From assembly GCF_900103695.1 (NCBI RefSeq), contig NZ_FNHF01000001.1:1-64000 (forward strand): 64,000 nt of DNA, given 5' to 3'. A program made the translations under genes and the position numbers. Below are positions 18,003 through 28,019 of the stretch, piece after piece. Position 1 is the stretch's first letter. Every line of letters starts with the position of its first letter. The notes beneath the pieces were generated by a model. The model was not told the DNA's origin. It saw only the letters and a list, made by a program, of their open reading frames with translations, and searched no databases. The stretch comes from Sediminibacillus halophilus. Its GTDB lineage: Bacteria; Bacillota; Bacilli; Bacillales; Amphibacillaceae.

Positions 18003-19895
18003 ATGGATCTTACAGAAATAAAAGATCCTTCGTTTTTAAGAAATATGTCAAACGAAGAATTAGAGCAGTTTGCGGCACAAATACGGCAGTTTCTGATTGA
18101 GAAGCTATCTGTTACGGGCGGACACCTTGGAGCGAACTTAGGTGTCGTGGAATTAACATTGGCGCTCCATAAACTTTTTCAGAGCCCGAAGGACAAATTT
18201 ATTTTTGATGTCGGGCATCAGTCCTATATTCATAAAATCCTAACGGGGCGTGCCGGTCAGTTTGATACGCTGCGTCAGTATAAAGGGTTATGCGGTTTTC
18301 CAAAAGTACGTGAGAGTGAGCATGATGTTTGGGAAACGGGCCATAGTTCTACTTCGCTATCTGCCGCGATGGGAATGACTATCGCGAGAGATTTGAAAAA
18401 AGAGGACAGTCATATTGTCCCAATTATTGGCGATGGAGCATTGACCGGAGGCATGGCCTTGGAAGCACTGAATCATATCGGCCATGAGAAAAAAGACATC
18501 ATTGTCATTCTCAATGATAACGAAATGTCGATTGCCAATAATGTCGGAGCCCTGCACAATGCATTGGGACGTATGAGAAGTGCAGGTAAATATAGACGGG
18601 TAAAAGATGAAATGGAATGGCTGATGAAAAAAATCCCGGCTGTCGGAGGCCGTCTTGCCCAAACGGCAGAACGAGTCAAGGATAGCATGAAATATTTTAT
18701 GGTACCGGGGATGCTGTTTGAAGAATTCGGGTTCACCTACTATGGCCCTGTCGATGGCCACGATTTTTCTGCTTTACAGGAAAATCTCCAATATGCTAAG
18801 AAAACCGGAGGTCCTGTCCTTGTTCATGTGATTACTCAAAAAGGAAAAGGATACCAGCCAGCAGAAACAGACATGAAAGACAGATGGCACGGAGTCGGAC
18901 CGTATAAAATCGATTCCGGGGAGAAAATAAAACCAGTAGATGCGCCGCCGGCATGGAGTGAAGTCGTAAGCAGTACGCTGCAAAAAAAAGCGCGGGAAGA
19001 TGAGCGGTTAACGGTTATTACGCCTGCAATGATTCTGGGCTCGAAGTTGGAAAAGTTTCAAAAAGAGTTTCCTGAACGGCTTTTTGATGTCGGCATCGCC
19101 GAGCAGCATGCTGCAACCATGTCAGCAGGTCTTGCCACCCAGGGTATGAAGCCATTTTTAGCGATTTATTCGACTTTCCTGCAGCGGGCATACGATCAGT
19201 TGGTTCATGATGTCTGCCGTCAAAATCTTAATGTAATGTTCGGGATTGACCGGGCTGGACTCGTGGGAGCAGACGGAGAAACGCATCAGGGTGTCTTCGA
19301 TATATCCTTTTTGCGAAGCATTCCCAATATGGTCGTGATGATGCCTAAAGACGAAAACGAATGCCAACATATGGTCCATACTGCCGTTGAATACGATGAT
19401 GGCCCAATTGCTGTCCGTTACCCTCGTGGCAATGGTCTAGGTGTTGCTATGGATGACACTTTTCATTCGATAGAAATTGGCAGTTGGGAGGTCTTGAAAG
19501 AGGGTAGTGATGCTGCTATCCTAACTTTCGGAACTACCATATCACTGGCATTGCAGGCTAGCAAAGATTTGCAAGCAAAGGGTATATCTGTCCAGGTGAT
19601 CAATGCACGATTTATCAAGCCGCTCGATGAACGGATGCTTCATGAGTTGATGTCCGTGAACATGCCGATATTAACGATCGAGGAGGCAGTATTGAAAGGT
19701 GGTTTTGGGAGTTCAGTGTTGGAATTTGCTGAAGAGAACGGCTACCAGAACCAGTCTATCCACCGGATGGGCATACCGGATCGTTATATTGAACATGGCA
19801 AGGTCGACCAATTATTAGAAGAAATCGGTTTGACGAAGGATCAAGCAATACAACATGTACAGCGCATGCTGCCAAGTAAACAGCAAAGGGCATGA
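18003..19895 (+). CDS. dxs: 1-deoxy-D-xylulose-5-phosphate synthase
   Basis: A 630-residue thiamine-diphosphate enzyme that makes DXP from pyruvate and glyceraldehyde-3-phosphate, the entry to the MEP isoprenoid pathway. It has the ThDP motif [24 protein letters not shown], the [17 protein letters not shown] pyrimidine-domain motif and [12 protein letters not shown] 18003 has AAGGGGAGG 9 nt upstream; the longer frame is rejected. It shares its stop region with the next gene, so they are probably co-transcribed. Confidence 0.98.
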   Translation: MDLTEIKDPSFLRNMSNEELEQFAAQIRQFLIEKLSVTGGHLGANLGVVELTLALHKLFQSPKDKFIFDVGHQSYIHKILTGRAGQFDTLRQYKGLCGFPKVRESEHDVWETGHSSTSLSAAMGMTIARDLKKEDSHIVPIIGDGALTGGMALEALNHIGHEKKDIIVILNDNEMSIANNVGALHNALGRMRSAGKYRRVKDEMEWLMKKIPAVGGRLAQTAERVKDSMKYFMVPGMLFEEFGFTYYGPVDGHDFSALQENLQYAKKTGGPVLVHVITQKGKGYQPAETDMKDRWHGVGPYKIDSGEKIKPVDAPPAWSEVVSSTLQKKAREDERLTVITPAMILGSKLEKFQKEFPERLFDVGIAEQHAATMSAGLATQGMKPFLAIYSTFLQRAYDQLVHDVCRQNLNVMFGIDRAGLVGADGETHQGVFDISFLRSIPNMVVMMPKDENECQHMVHTAVEYDDGPIAVRYPRGNGLGVAMDDTFHSIEIGSWEVLKEGSDAAILTFGTTISLALQASKDLQAKGISVQVINARFIKPLDERMLHELMSVNMPILTIEEAVLKGGFGSSVLEFAEENGYQNQSIHRMGIPDRYIEHGKVDQLLEEIGLTKDQAIQHVQRMLPSKQQRA

Positions 19896-19901
19896 TTGAT
19901 T

Positions 19902-20726
19902 TTGAGTAAAAAAACAAGGCTCGATACTCTGTTGGTGGACAGAGGGTTGATTGAAACGCGAGAGAAGGCGAAGCGGTCAATTATGGCCGGATTAGTCTAT
20001 TCCGAACATACCCGGCTGGACAAGCCTGGTATGAAAGTGGAAGAAGATATATCATTAACCGTTAAGGGTAAGTTGTTTCCATATGTAGGCAGAGGTGGAT
20101 TGAAGTTAGAAAAAGCGATCAAGCATTTTGGCATCGACCTTCAAGGAAAAAAAGTGATTGATATCGGTTCGTCAACAGGCGGTTTCACCGATTGTGCCTT
20201 GCAAAACGGTGCCGAGTTAAGCTATGCAATAGATGTCGGTTATAACCAGCTTGATTGGAAACTGCGAAATGATGAAAGAGTAGAGGTAATGGAAAGGACA
20301 AACTTTCGATATGTAACACCGGATATGCTGAATAGAGGGACACCGGAATTTGCATCCATCGACGTTTCCTTCATTTCCTTAAAACTGATTCTCCCAGTTC
20401 TGGCAAAACTGATCAATGTTAACGGAGAGGTTGTTGCTCTAATCAAGCCGCAATTTGAAGCTGGCCGAGAACAGGTAGGCCGAAAAGGAATTGTCAGGGA
20501 TGCAGCAGTCCATCGCCAGGTTTTGGAAAATATACTCTCTTTTGCCGAGGCAGAAGGATTTACCGTTCAAGGGCTTACCTTCTCACCAATAACGGGCGGG
20601 GATGGAAACATCGAGTTTTTAGCCTATTTTGTTTATAAGGGAGAAGAAGCAGGAAATTACCTGTCTGATGTCGAAATGGACCTTGTAGTCAAGGAAGCAC
20701 ACGAGACACATCAGAAGCAAGTATAA
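19902..20726 (+). CDS. yqxC: TlyA family rRNA methyltransferase/hemolysin-like protein (YqxC)
   Basis: A 274-residue protein with an N-terminal S4 RNA-binding domain (about residues 1-62: [24 protein letters not shown]) and an FtsJ/RrmJ-like SAM methyltransferase domain ([20 protein letters not shown], then [13 protein letters not shown]). It is predicted to 2'-O-methylate rRNA in the cytoplasm. TTG 19902 matches family N termini; TTG 19896 is also possible. It is tightly coupled to dxs as in other Bacillaceae. Confidence 0.92.
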   Translation: MSKKTRLDTLLVDRGLIETREKAKRSIMAGLVYSEHTRLDKPGMKVEEDISLTVKGKLFPYVGRGGLKLEKAIKHFGIDLQGKKVIDIGSSTGGFTDCALQNGAELSYAIDVGYNQLDWKLRNDERVEVMERTNFRYVTPDMLNRGTPEFASIDVSFISLKLILPVLAKLINVNGEVVALIKPQFEAGREQVGRKGIVRDAAVHRQVLENILSFAEAEGFTVQGLTFSPITGGDGNIEFLAYFVYKGEEAGNYLSDVEMDLVVKEAHETHQKQV

Positions 20727-20729
20727 GCT

Positions 20730-20755
20730 GGGCTACACTTTCTGTAGCCCTTTTC
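20730..20755 (+). terminator. Terminator after yqxC
   Basis: GGGCTACA pairs with TGTAGCCC around a 5-nt loop, then TTTTCC. Since argR starts only 55 nt later it may be an attenuating rather than full terminator. Confidence 0.8.
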
Positions 20756-20808
20756 CTTTGCCGATCTTTATTAAGCGAATAGAATTTGTCAAAAGAAGGA
20801 GGGGTAGA

Positions 20809-21258
20809 ATGACGAAAGGGCAACGGCATATAAAGATTAGAGAATTAATAACCGATAACGATATTGAGACCCAGGATGAACTCGTTGAGCAGCTGCGTGA
20901 CTTAGGATACAATGTCACTCAGGCTACTGTTTCCAGGGATATTAAAGAATTGCACCTTGTTAAAGTGCCGACCGTAGATGGCCAGTATAAATACAGCCTT
21001 CCTGCCGACCAGCGCTTCAATCCGCTGGAAAAACTTAGAAGGTTGATTATGGATGCATTTGTCCGGATTGATACAGCTGGGTATTTTATTGTATTAAAAA
21101 CCCTTCCTGGAAATGCGCAAGCGCTTGGGGCACTGATCGATAATCTTGATTGGACGGAAATCATGGGGACGATATGTGGCGATGATACTTGCTTGATCAT
21201 CTGCCGTACCGAAAAGGATACACAGAAAATAAAGAACAGACTGTTGGAAATGTTGTAA
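20809..21258 (+). CDS. argR: Arginine repressor ArgR/AhrC
   Basis: A 149-residue regulator with an N-terminal winged helix (about 1-70: [23 protein letters not shown], then [15 protein letters not shown]) and a C-terminal hexamerisation and arginine-binding domain ([14 protein letters not shown]). It represses arginine synthesis and activates catabolism when arginine is bound. ATG 20809 follows AAGGAGGGG; the upstream in-frame ATG has no such site. Order argR-recN is standard. Confidence 0.97.
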   Translation: MTKGQRHIKIRELITDNDIETQDELVEQLRDLGYNVTQATVSRDIKELHLVKVPTVDGQYKYSLPADQRFNPLEKLRRLIMDAFVRIDTAGYFIVLKTLPGNAQALGALIDNLDWTEIMGTICGDDTCLIICRTEKDTQKIKNRLLEML

Positions 21259-21292
21259 CGGGTTTACTTTAAAAAAACGAGGTGGTTTTTAC

Positions 21293-23026
21293 TTGTTAAC
21301 TGAATTGTCTATCAAGGATTTCGCAATTATTGATGAAATATCGATTACATTCAATGAAGGATTGACTGTGTTAACAGGCGAAACCGGGGCAGGCAAATCG
21401 ATCATTATCGATGCCGTCCAATTATTGACTGGTGGTAGAGGGTCGGTAGAATTTGTCAGGTATGGTGCTAAAAAAGCGGATATAGAGGGATTGTTCATAA
21501 TCGACGATCTCCACCATCCTATTTTTGAAAAGGGGCGCCATTTTGGAGTAGATATCAATGATGACGGCATGATTGTCCTTCAACGGACGATTACAGCGAA
21601 TGGAAAAAGTATTTGCAGAGTGAACGGCAAATTAGTTACGCTAGCGATATTGAAAGAGCTCGGTAAAACACTGATTGACATACACAGTCAACATGAAACA
21701 CAGTCTCTTATGGAAGTGGACAGGCATATTGAGTTATTGGACCTATATGTAAGAGATGAGCTGGGACAAGTTAAATCAGATTATCTTCGTCTGTTTGAAA
21801 AATTTCAGGCTCTGCGGAAGCGTTATCGCGAGCTCAGCGAGAATGAACAGGAAATGGTTCAGCGGCTCGATTTGCTTGAATTTCAGTTGAAGGAAATTCA
21901 AGAGGCAGAGTTGTCTCCGATGGAAGATGAAACATTAAGTGAAGAAAGGGATAAGCTGAACAATTACGAAAAAATATATCAGGGGATACATGATGCTTAT
22001 AACGCATTATATGGAGAACAAAAGGGACTAGACTGGCTTTCGCTCGCACTGAACGGTTTGGAAAGCGCGAGTGAATATGATGAAGAATCAGCTTCCAAAA
22101 AAGAGGAATTCTCGAATCATTATTACGTATTGGAGGAATTCACGTTTGATTTACGTAATTTCCTCGATTCCATGGAATTTGATCCGGAACGGCTGAATGT
22201 TATAGAAAGCCGGCTAAATGAAATCAACCGTTTAAAAAAGAAATATGGTCAGTCAGTCACGGAAATTTTGGAATACGCAGCGGAAGTCGAAGATGAGATT
22301 GATCAAATCACCAACCGTGAGTCCCATTTATCCAAGCTGCAAAATCAAATCGCAGAACTTGGAGAAGATGCGCTTTTGGAAGCGAGACATATGCATGATA
22401 TTCGAAAAAAGGCAGCGGAAACCTTGTCTGATTCCATCCACAAAGAGTTGAAGGATCTCTACTTAGAAAAAGCCGCATTCGGTGTCGATATACAAATGAG
22501 ACGTGGAAAAGAAGGAGATCCGCAGTTGGAAGGAGTTCCTGTCAGTATGCAGGCCAATGGTTTTGACCTTGTGAAATTTTTGATTACTACCAACCCCGGT
22601 GAGCCACTCAAAGAAATCAATAAAGTTGCCTCAGGTGGAGAGCTATCGAGAATCATGTTAGCCCTGAAGAAAATCTTTTCCAAGCACCAAGGGGTGACCA
22701 GTGTTATCTTTGACGAGGTTGATACCGGGGTAAGCGGAAGGGTCGCACAGGCGATAGCTGAAAAAATTCACGGAATTGCAACGGGCTCGCAGGTTTTATG
22801 TATTTCCCACCTCCCCCAAGTCGCTTCGATGGCGGACACACACCTTTTAATCGAAAAGCATGTTTCCGATGAAAGGACAAGCACCTCTGTAGTAGAACTC
22901 GATACGGAGTCTTCCGTGGAAGAGATCAGCCGGATGATCACCGGAGCAGAGATGACGGAAACGACAAAGGAACATGCCAGAGAATTGATCAAGCTTGCAG
23001 AAAAATTTAAAAAGGATCAAGGATGA
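21293..23026 (+). CDS. recN: DNA repair protein RecN
   Basis: A 577-residue SMC-like ATPase that gathers DNA ends early in double-strand-break repair. Walker A GETGAGKSIIIDA lies near residue 30; a long coiled-coil arm spans about 150-350; the ABC signature VASGGELSRIMLA and Walker B SVIFDEVDTGVSG are C-terminal. TTG start at 21293 after CGAGGTGG matches the family N terminus (LTELSIKDFAIID). Terminator directly after the stop. Confidence 0.97.
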   Translation: MLTELSIKDFAIIDEISITFNEGLTVLTGETGAGKSIIIDAVQLLTGGRGSVEFVRYGAKKADIEGLFIIDDLHHPIFEKGRHFGVDINDDGMIVLQRTITANGKSICRVNGKLVTLAILKELGKTLIDIHSQHETQSLMEVDRHIELLDLYVRDELGQVKSDYLRLFEKFQALRKRYRELSENEQEMVQRLDLLEFQLKEIQEAELSPMEDETLSEERDKLNNYEKIYQGIHDAYNALYGEQKGLDWLSLALNGLESASEYDEESASKKEEFSNHYYVLEEFTFDLRNFLDSMEFDPERLNVIESRLNEINRLKKKYGQSVTEILEYAAEVEDEIDQITNRESHLSKLQNQIAELGEDALLEARHMHDIRKKAAETLSDSIHKELKDLYLEKAAFGVDIQMRRGKEGDPQLEGVPVSMQANGFDLVKFLITTNPGEPLKEINKVASGGELSRIMLALKKIFSKHQGVTSVIFDEVDTGVSGRVAQAIAEKIHGIATGSQVLCISHLPQVASMADTHLLIEKHVSDERTSTSVVELDTESSVEEISRMITGAEMTETTKEHARELIKLAEKFKKDQG

Positions 23027-23051
23027 CCCTTGCCAAAGGCAAGGGTTTTTT
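23026..23051 (+). terminator. Terminator after recN
   Basis: ACCCTTGCC-AAA-GGCAAGGGT with T6; the stop codon of recN touches the stem. Confidence 0.92.
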
Positions 23052-23221
23052 CTATGTCTTCTTTTTATTATCCACCTTTTAGCTTGATTAATTCCAAACA
23101 TTTAAGGAAATTATCGCCGGTATTTCTCATCTTTACAGTGTTTAAAAAAGAAGCTGTAAGGCCAAATTAGAACTACAGAAATAAAATTATTGATATGGGT
23201 TAGGAACGAGGAGAGTGAAGC

Positions 23222-24499
23222 ATGAAATTTAGAGGATTTCGCAATGGCATAGGAATAACGCTCCTTGTTGCTTTCCTGTGTATTCCTTTTTTACCGGTTA
23301 AAGATTTTTTTATGATACCTGGTCATCTGACCACTTTTATGAACCAGGAAGGGATTCACATGCCGGCTGTCAGCACACATGTATCGATGGCCAGCAGTGA
23401 TGAAGAGGTTATAGAGGCAGCAGGCGAAGCTTCCTTTGCTGCAAAAGGGATGGGAACAGCTGATATTGTCTATGAACTGGCCGGATTGCCAATTAAAAAA
23501 GTGAATGTCGATGTTCTGGATGATTTCCGTATCATACCAGGCGGACAGTCAATCGGCGTTAATCTTCATACCCTTGGAGTTTTAGTAGTAGGTCATCATC
23601 AAATAACAACCAGTGAAGGGAAGGTTTCCCCGGGGGAAGAAGCGGATATACAGGTTGGCGACATCCTGTTAAAAATAAATGGAAAAGAAATAAAGAAAAT
23701 ATCGGAAGTGGCTCCTTTTGTAGAAAGCGCAGGAAATGATGGTGAATCGTTACAAGTTACCGTAAAGCGCGGTGAAAAAACCTTTGAGACCAAATTGACT
23801 CCTTATTTGGATGCCAAAGAAGATGATTACCGAATCGGTTTGTATATCAGGGATTCTGCCGCAGGAATCGGAACGATGACTTTTTATGACCCTGTATCGA
23901 AAAAATATGGAGCGTTGGGTCATGTCATTTCCGACATGGACACCCGAAAACCGATTGAAATTCATAAAGGAACCATTGTCCGCTCCAACATTAAAGCGAT
24001 TGAAAAAGGGGATAACGGTACACCTGGAGAGAAACGTGCCGAGTTTTCAGCAAACGAAAAGAAATTAGGTAACATCACGAAAAATACGCCGTTCGGTGTT
24101 TTTGGAAAGTTGGATGAAAAAATAAAGAACGGAAAAATTGATAAGGCAATGCCTATTGCCCTATCTCACGAAGTGAAAGAAGGTCCGGCAAAAATTCTGA
24201 CAGTCGTCCATGGAGAAAAAGTAGAAGAATTCGATGTGGAAATTGTCAGTAGTGTACCGCAAAAATTCCCTGCTACAAAAGGGATGATTATCAAGATAAC
24301 GGACAAGGAATTACTAAAGGAAACGGGTGGTATAGTCCAAGGAATGAGCGGTAGTCCAATTATCCAGGATGGAAAGGTTATCGGAGCAGTAACACATGTT
24401 TTTGTCAATGATCCGACCTCAGGTTACGGCGTACACATTGAGTGGATGCTCAATGAAGCAGGTATTGATATATATGGCAGTGAACAGAAAGCAGGCTGA
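23222..24499 (+). CDS. spoIVB: SpoIVB serine peptidase (S55)
   Basis: A 425-residue signalling protease secreted from the forespore into the intermembrane space, where it cleaves SpoIVFA to release SpoIVFB and activate sigma-K. It has an N-terminal membrane anchor (about 10-28), a PDZ domain (about 105-190) and the S55 domain with catalytic His in [13 protein letters not shown] and Ser in GMSGSPI. GAGGAGAG precedes ATG 23222. Gene order recN-spoIVB-spo0A is conserved. Confidence 0.97.
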   Translation: MKFRGFRNGIGITLLVAFLCIPFLPVKDFFMIPGHLTTFMNQEGIHMPAVSTHVSMASSDEEVIEAAGEASFAAKGMGTADIVYELAGLPIKKVNVDVLDDFRIIPGGQSIGVNLHTLGVLVVGHHQITTSEGKVSPGEEADIQVGDILLKINGKEIKKISEVAPFVESAGNDGESLQVTVKRGEKTFETKLTPYLDAKEDDYRIGLYIRDSAAGIGTMTFYDPVSKKYGALGHVISDMDTRKPIEIHKGTIVRSNIKAIEKGDNGTPGEKRAEFSANEKKLGNITKNTPFGVFGKLDEKIKNGKIDKAMPIALSHEVKEGPAKILTVVHGEKVEEFDVEIVSSVPQKFPATKGMIIKITDKELLKETGGIVQGMSGSPIIQDGKVIGAVTHVFVNDPTSGYGVHIEWMLNEAGIDIYGSEQKAG

Positions 24500-24506
24500 A
24501 AACCAA

Positions 24507-24547
24507 ATTAACTCTTATCTTAACCAAGATAAGAGTTAATTTTTTTG
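24507..24547 (+). terminator. Terminator after spoIVB
   Basis: A perfect 15-bp stem (ATTAACTCTTATCTT with AAGATAAGAGTTAAT), 4-nt loop, then T6. Confidence 0.93.
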
Positions 24548-24555
24548 TGCTAAAG

Positions 24556-24584
24556 TCTGCAAAAACTGGTATATGTGCTACAAT
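24556..24584 (+). promoter_or_regulatory. Vegetative (Pv-like) promoter of spo0A
   Basis: TGCTACAAT gives an extended -10 (TACAAT at 24579-24584); the -35 at 17 nt is weak (TCTGCA). Position upstream of the 0A boxes matches the B. subtilis Pv arrangement. Confidence 0.55.
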
Positions 24585-24604
24585 TAAACAAAGAAAAAAG
24601 ATTT

Positions 24605-24611
24605 TTCGACA
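24605..24611 (-). promoter_or_regulatory. Spo0A box (TTCGACA)
   Basis: TTCGACA is the exact reverse complement of the Spo0A recognition element TGTCGAA. It lies just downstream of the putative vegetative promoter, where bound Spo0A~P would block it. A near match, TGTCGTA, lies at 24637-24643. Confidence 0.65.
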
Positions 24612-24718
24612 AATTGGCGATAAATAATGAACTTATTGTCGTAATTACAAGAATTATGGAGTAAATGAAAGCTATTATAAGAAAATAGAAAAAAATCCAA
24701 TGTTTTTTCCAGAAAAGA

Positions 24719-24744
24719 AGGAAATATCGCATTTATGTCGAAAT
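24719..24744 (+). promoter_or_regulatory. Sigma-H (Ps-like) promoter of spo0A overlapping a 0A box
   Basis: AGGAAAT (24719-24725), an 11-nt spacer, then GTCGAAAT (24737-24744). This fits the sigma-H consensus RnAGGAwWW-N11-RnnGAAT with one mismatch. The 0A box TGTCGAA (24736-24742) overlaps the -10 element. Confidence 0.6.
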
Positions 24745-24791
24745 CATAACGAGGAACTCAGGGAGGAATTACTTAAAGGAGGAAATTTGGA

Positions 24792-25580
24792 GTGGAGAAA
24801 ATTAAAGTTTGTTTAGTCGACGACAACCGGGAGCTAATTAATTTAATGGAGGAGTATTTCGATGACAAAGAAGACATTGAAGTCATCGGTACTGCTTATA
24901 ATGGGAAGGACTGCCTGCAAATGCTGGAGGAGCTTGATCCAGATGTGTTAGTACTGGATATCATTATGCCGCACATCGATGGTCTGGCAGTATTGGGTAA
25001 AATAAAAGAACTTGAAAAGGAAAAGTACCCAAATGTCATTATGCTGACTGCTTTCGGCCAGGAAGAAGTAACCAAAAAAGCAGTTGATTTAGGTGCCTCA
25101 TACTTTATTCTTAAACCATTTGATTTGGACAGTCTAGCGGACCAAATCAGACAAGTGCATGGTGTTGCCCCTTCTTTCGATAATGTCAGCTCCAACAAAC
25201 AAAAAGCAAAACGAGATGACAGGAAAAAAGATTTGGAAACAAGCATAACCCATATCATCCACGAAATAGGTGTCCCTGCGCATATTAAGGGTTATATGTA
25301 TTTGCGAGAAGCAATTACCATGGTTTACAAGGATATCGAATTATTAGGCTCCATCACAAAGGTGCTGTATCCGGACATTGCCAAAAAGTACAATACGACA
25401 GCTTCACGGGTGGAACGGGCTATTCGCCATGCCATCGAAGTTGCTTGGAGCAGAGGAAACATGGAATCGATTTCATCTCTTTTCGGTTACACGGTAAGTA
25501 TCTCCAAGGCCAAACCGACCAATTCTGAATTCATTGCGATGGTGGCCGACAGGCTGCGGCTGGAACATCGGGCAAGCTAA
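24792..25580 (+). CDS. spo0A: Sporulation master regulator Spo0A
   Basis: A 262-residue response regulator, the end point of the phosphorelay that starts sporulation. Receiver domain (about 1-125) with acidic pocket D10/D11, phospho-acceptor D56 in VLVLDIIMP, and conserved Thr and Lys (MLTAFG, LKPFD). After a charged linker, the DNA-binding domain (about 145-262) carries [19 protein letters not shown], the recognition region. GTG start, as in B. subtilis, after AAAGGAGGAAATTTGGA. Monocistronic with terminators on both sides. Confidence 0.98.
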   Translation: MEKIKVCLVDDNRELINLMEEYFDDKEDIEVIGTAYNGKDCLQMLEELDPDVLVLDIIMPHIDGLAVLGKIKELEKEKYPNVIMLTAFGQEEVTKKAVDLGASYFILKPFDLDSLADQIRQVHGVAPSFDNVSSNKQKAKRDDRKKDLETSITHIIHEIGVPAHIKGYMYLREAITMVYKDIELLGSITKVLYPDIAKKYNTTASRVERAIRHAIEVAWSRGNMESISSLFGYTVSISKAKPTNSEFIAMVADRLRLEHRAS

Positions 25581-25613
25581 GAACTTATCCCCCATTCTAG
25601 TCAAGGTTTAACA

Positions 25614-25658
25614 ACATCCTGCTTAAACGAGTGACTCGGTTAAGCAGGATGTTTTATT
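25614..25658 (+). terminator. Terminator after spo0A
   Basis: ACATCCTGCTTAA pairs with TTAAGCAGGATGT, then TTTATT. Confidence 0.88.
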
Positions 25659-25812
25659 ATGTTATGTTTTCCAATCCTAAAGAAGTCCTGAATAAGAGGA
25701 TATCATCGCTTGTTACATATTCGCCTTTCACTTACCAGTAGGAAATTCTGCCGGAAATGTGTTAATATTTTATACTAGAGACAAAATTTAAAAAATGGAG
25801 AGAGTAATTGAC

Positions 25813-27165
25813 ATGAAAGTAGCTAAGTTTGGCGGAAGCTCTGTGGCAAGCGCAAAAATGCTTGAAAAGGTGGCAGGAATTATACAAGCCGATTCTGATC
25901 GACGGGTTATCGTCGTTTCTGCACCAGGAAAACGGTACAGTGATGATACAAAAGTCACTGACTTGTTGATCAACTTGTGCAACGCTTATGTAAACGGGGA
26001 AAGTTATGAAAAAGAAATCGATCTTGTCATCGAAAGATTTAAGGATATCACAGATGAACTGGGCCTTCCAGAACAGATCTTGCATGAAATTCGGAAGGAT
26101 ATCCAGTCGGTGATCCATTCTGACTATGAGAATGAGTTGAAGAAGGATGCTTTCAAGGCCGTTGGAGAGGATTCCCTTGCAAAACTTTTAAGTGTTTATT
26201 TACAATCCCTTGGGATGGATGCATCCTACTTAAATCCTAAAGAAGCAGGCATCATCGTCAGCGATGAACCGGGAAGTGCGCAAATTTTGGATGAAAGCTT
26301 CGATCATCTGTACAAGCTCCATGACCGTAAAGACATCGTGGTAATACCAGGATTTTTTGGGTTTACAAAGGAAGGCAAACTGATGACATTCCCAAGAGGT
26401 GGGTCTGATATAACTGGTTCGATTGTCGCAGCAGGGGTGAAGGCCGACTTGTATGAAAACTTTACGGATGTAGACTCTGTTTATTGTGTGAACCCAACCA
26501 TAGTAGACAACCCAAGGGAAATTACTTCATTGACATACAAAGAGATGCGTGAACTTTCCTATGCAGGTTTTTCTGTTTTCCATGATGAAGCATTGATACC
26601 TGCTTTCAAAGCAAGCATCCCAGTATGCATTAAAAACACACATAACCCGGATGGGCTGGGAACGATGATTGTGTCGGAAAAGCATATGACCCCTAACCCA
26701 GTAGTCGGGATTGCCAGCGATAAAGGATTCCTAAGCCTTTATGTCAGCAAGTACTTAATGAACAGAGAACTAGGTTTCGGTCGCAGATTGTTAAATATCC
26801 TGGAAGATGAGGACATTTCTTTTGAACATACACCTTCAGGTATCGACGATATGTCAGTCATCATGAGGGAATCACAATTTCCTAAGGAAAAAGAAGAACG
26901 TGTTATCCGCAGGATTAAAGAAGAATTGGATGCCGACATGGTATCGATCGATCGTGGCCTGGCTTTAGTAATGATTGTTGGGGAAGGAATGCATAGCACG
27001 GTCGGACTTGCCCAGAAAGCAACCGAAGCATTTGCTGAAGCCAATGTGAACTTGGAAATGATCAACCAAGGGTCTTCTGAGGTGGCCATGATGTTTGGAA
27101 TTAAAGAATCTGGACTGGAAGCATCTGTCCGGGCACTTTACAAAGCTTTTTTTAAAGGTCAGTAA
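25813..27165 (+). CDS. Aspartokinase (class III / YclM-like)
   Basis: A 450-residue monofunctional aspartate kinase, first step of Lys/Met/Thr synthesis. The N-terminal amino-acid kinase domain starts VAKFGGSSVASAKML and includes RGGSDITGS; two C-terminal ACT domains (about 300-450) would bind feedback amino acids. ATG 25813 follows GGAGAG; the earlier ATG at 25795 is in that site. I see no lysine riboswitch upstream. Length and N terminus favour the YclM group over the shorter LysC type. Confidence 0.92.
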   Translation: MKVAKFGGSSVASAKMLEKVAGIIQADSDRRVIVVSAPGKRYSDDTKVTDLLINLCNAYVNGESYEKEIDLVIERFKDITDELGLPEQILHEIRKDIQSVIHSDYENELKKDAFKAVGEDSLAKLLSVYLQSLGMDASYLNPKEAGIIVSDEPGSAQILDESFDHLYKLHDRKDIVVIPGFFGFTKEGKLMTFPRGGSDITGSIVAAGVKADLYENFTDVDSVYCVNPTIVDNPREITSLTYKEMRELSYAGFSVFHDEALIPAFKASIPVCIKNTHNPDGLGTMIVSEKHMTPNPVVGIASDKGFLSLYVSKYLMNRELGFGRRLLNILEDEDISFEHTPSGIDDMSVIMRESQFPKEKEERVIRRIKEELDADMVSIDRGLALVMIVGEGMHSTVGLAQKATEAFAEANVNLEMINQGSSEVAMMFGIKESGLEASVRALYKAFFKGQ

Positions 27166-27214
27166 ACGATTATATTTGTATTAAAGTGGCTGAGATGAAA
27201 GCCGCTCTAATACT

Positions 27215-27266
27215 AAAACCGAACGATGATTCGAAATGATAAGCTTTCGAACTCGTTCGGTTTTTT
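27215..27266. terminator. Bidirectional terminator after aspartokinase
   Basis: AAAACCGAACGA pairs with TCGTTCGGTTTT, with an inner TTCGAAA/TTTCGAA pair. T6 on plus, AAAA on the other side for the convergent minus operon. Shares CCGAACGATGAT with the terminator at 47951. Confidence 0.88.
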
Positions 27267-27283
27267 AAGTATGTCCAGCCTTG

Positions 27284-28018
27284 TTATTTGTTTTGAAACT
27301 GCTCGAGAATTGGCCGAAGCTCCTGATAAGTTGAAATACCCTGCTTCCTTGCTTCTTTAAGCAGATACTCAAAAAGTTCTGCTGTCATGATAGCATCGTT
27401 CAGTGCATGGTGTCGCTCTAACCTTTCTATTCCCAAGTGACGGATCAATGGATCCAACTGGTGGTTTACTTGGGGCAATAGCCATTTAGCCATTAATTGG
27501 GAATCGAGCACATATGGACGATATGCTGGTAGTTTCCAACGCTTTATCATCGATTGTAAAAAACGAATATCAAATTTTGCCGGATGTGCAACAAGAATGG
27601 TACCACTGCTGTATTGCAAGAAGTTGCTGAAAGCATCGATGAATGGGCTGGCATTCACCAATTCATGTTTATCGATGCCCGTTAAGTTTTTTATCCTCCT
27701 CGATACTGGCCGGACAGGTTTGATAATTTGATGAAACTTTTCTGTCCTGCAAAACTTATTTCCAGTAAGTTGTATGGCGCCTATAGAAATAATCTCATGG
27801 CCGATTTCCGGAATTAGTCCTGTTGTTTCCAAATCAAATATAGTAAAAGTCGTTTTGGAGAAATCGGTTGTTTCAATGGCTGGGTCTTTTTCTACCTTTT
27901 CCAGACTTTCTTCCAGACTTTGATAAGACTTCCAATTGAAATAGGGCTTGATTTTTTGCTGGAACATTGGTTTTTCGAAGAGATAATATTTTATTATTTG
28001 TAAATCAATAGGTAACAA
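27284..28018 (-). CDS. DnaQ-like 3'-5' exonuclease
   Basis: A 244-residue DEDDh exonuclease of the DNA polymerase III epsilon type. Exo I is FDLETTGLIPEIGHEI (Asp/Glu pair), Exo II is LVAHPAKFDIRFL, Exo III is HHALNDAIMTAEL. The likely start is TTG 28018, 1 nt after the stop of the upstream gene with GGGTGG before it; ATG 27967 has no ribosome binding site. Probably co-transcribed with and coupled to the cNMP/CBS/DUF294 gene. Exact substrate (repair or RNA processing) is unknown. Confidence 0.88.
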   Translation of the reverse strand: MLPIDLQIIKYYLFEKPMFQQKIKPYFNWKSYQSLEESLEKVEKDPAIETTDFSKTTFTIFDLETTGLIPEIGHEIISIGAIQLTGNKFCRTEKFHQIIKPVRPVSRRIKNLTGIDKHELVNASPFIDAFSNFLQYSSGTILVAHPAKFDIRFLQSMIKRWKLPAYRPYVLDSQLMAKWLLPQVNHQLDPLIRHLGIERLERHHALNDAIMTAELFEYLLKEARKQGISTYQELRPILEQFQNK

Positions 28019-28019
28019 G

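Noticed and set aside
25659-25812. Lysine riboswitch or T-box before the aspartokinase gene
   Set aside because: Only about 150 nt lie there and no conserved core or terminator/antiterminator pair was seen.
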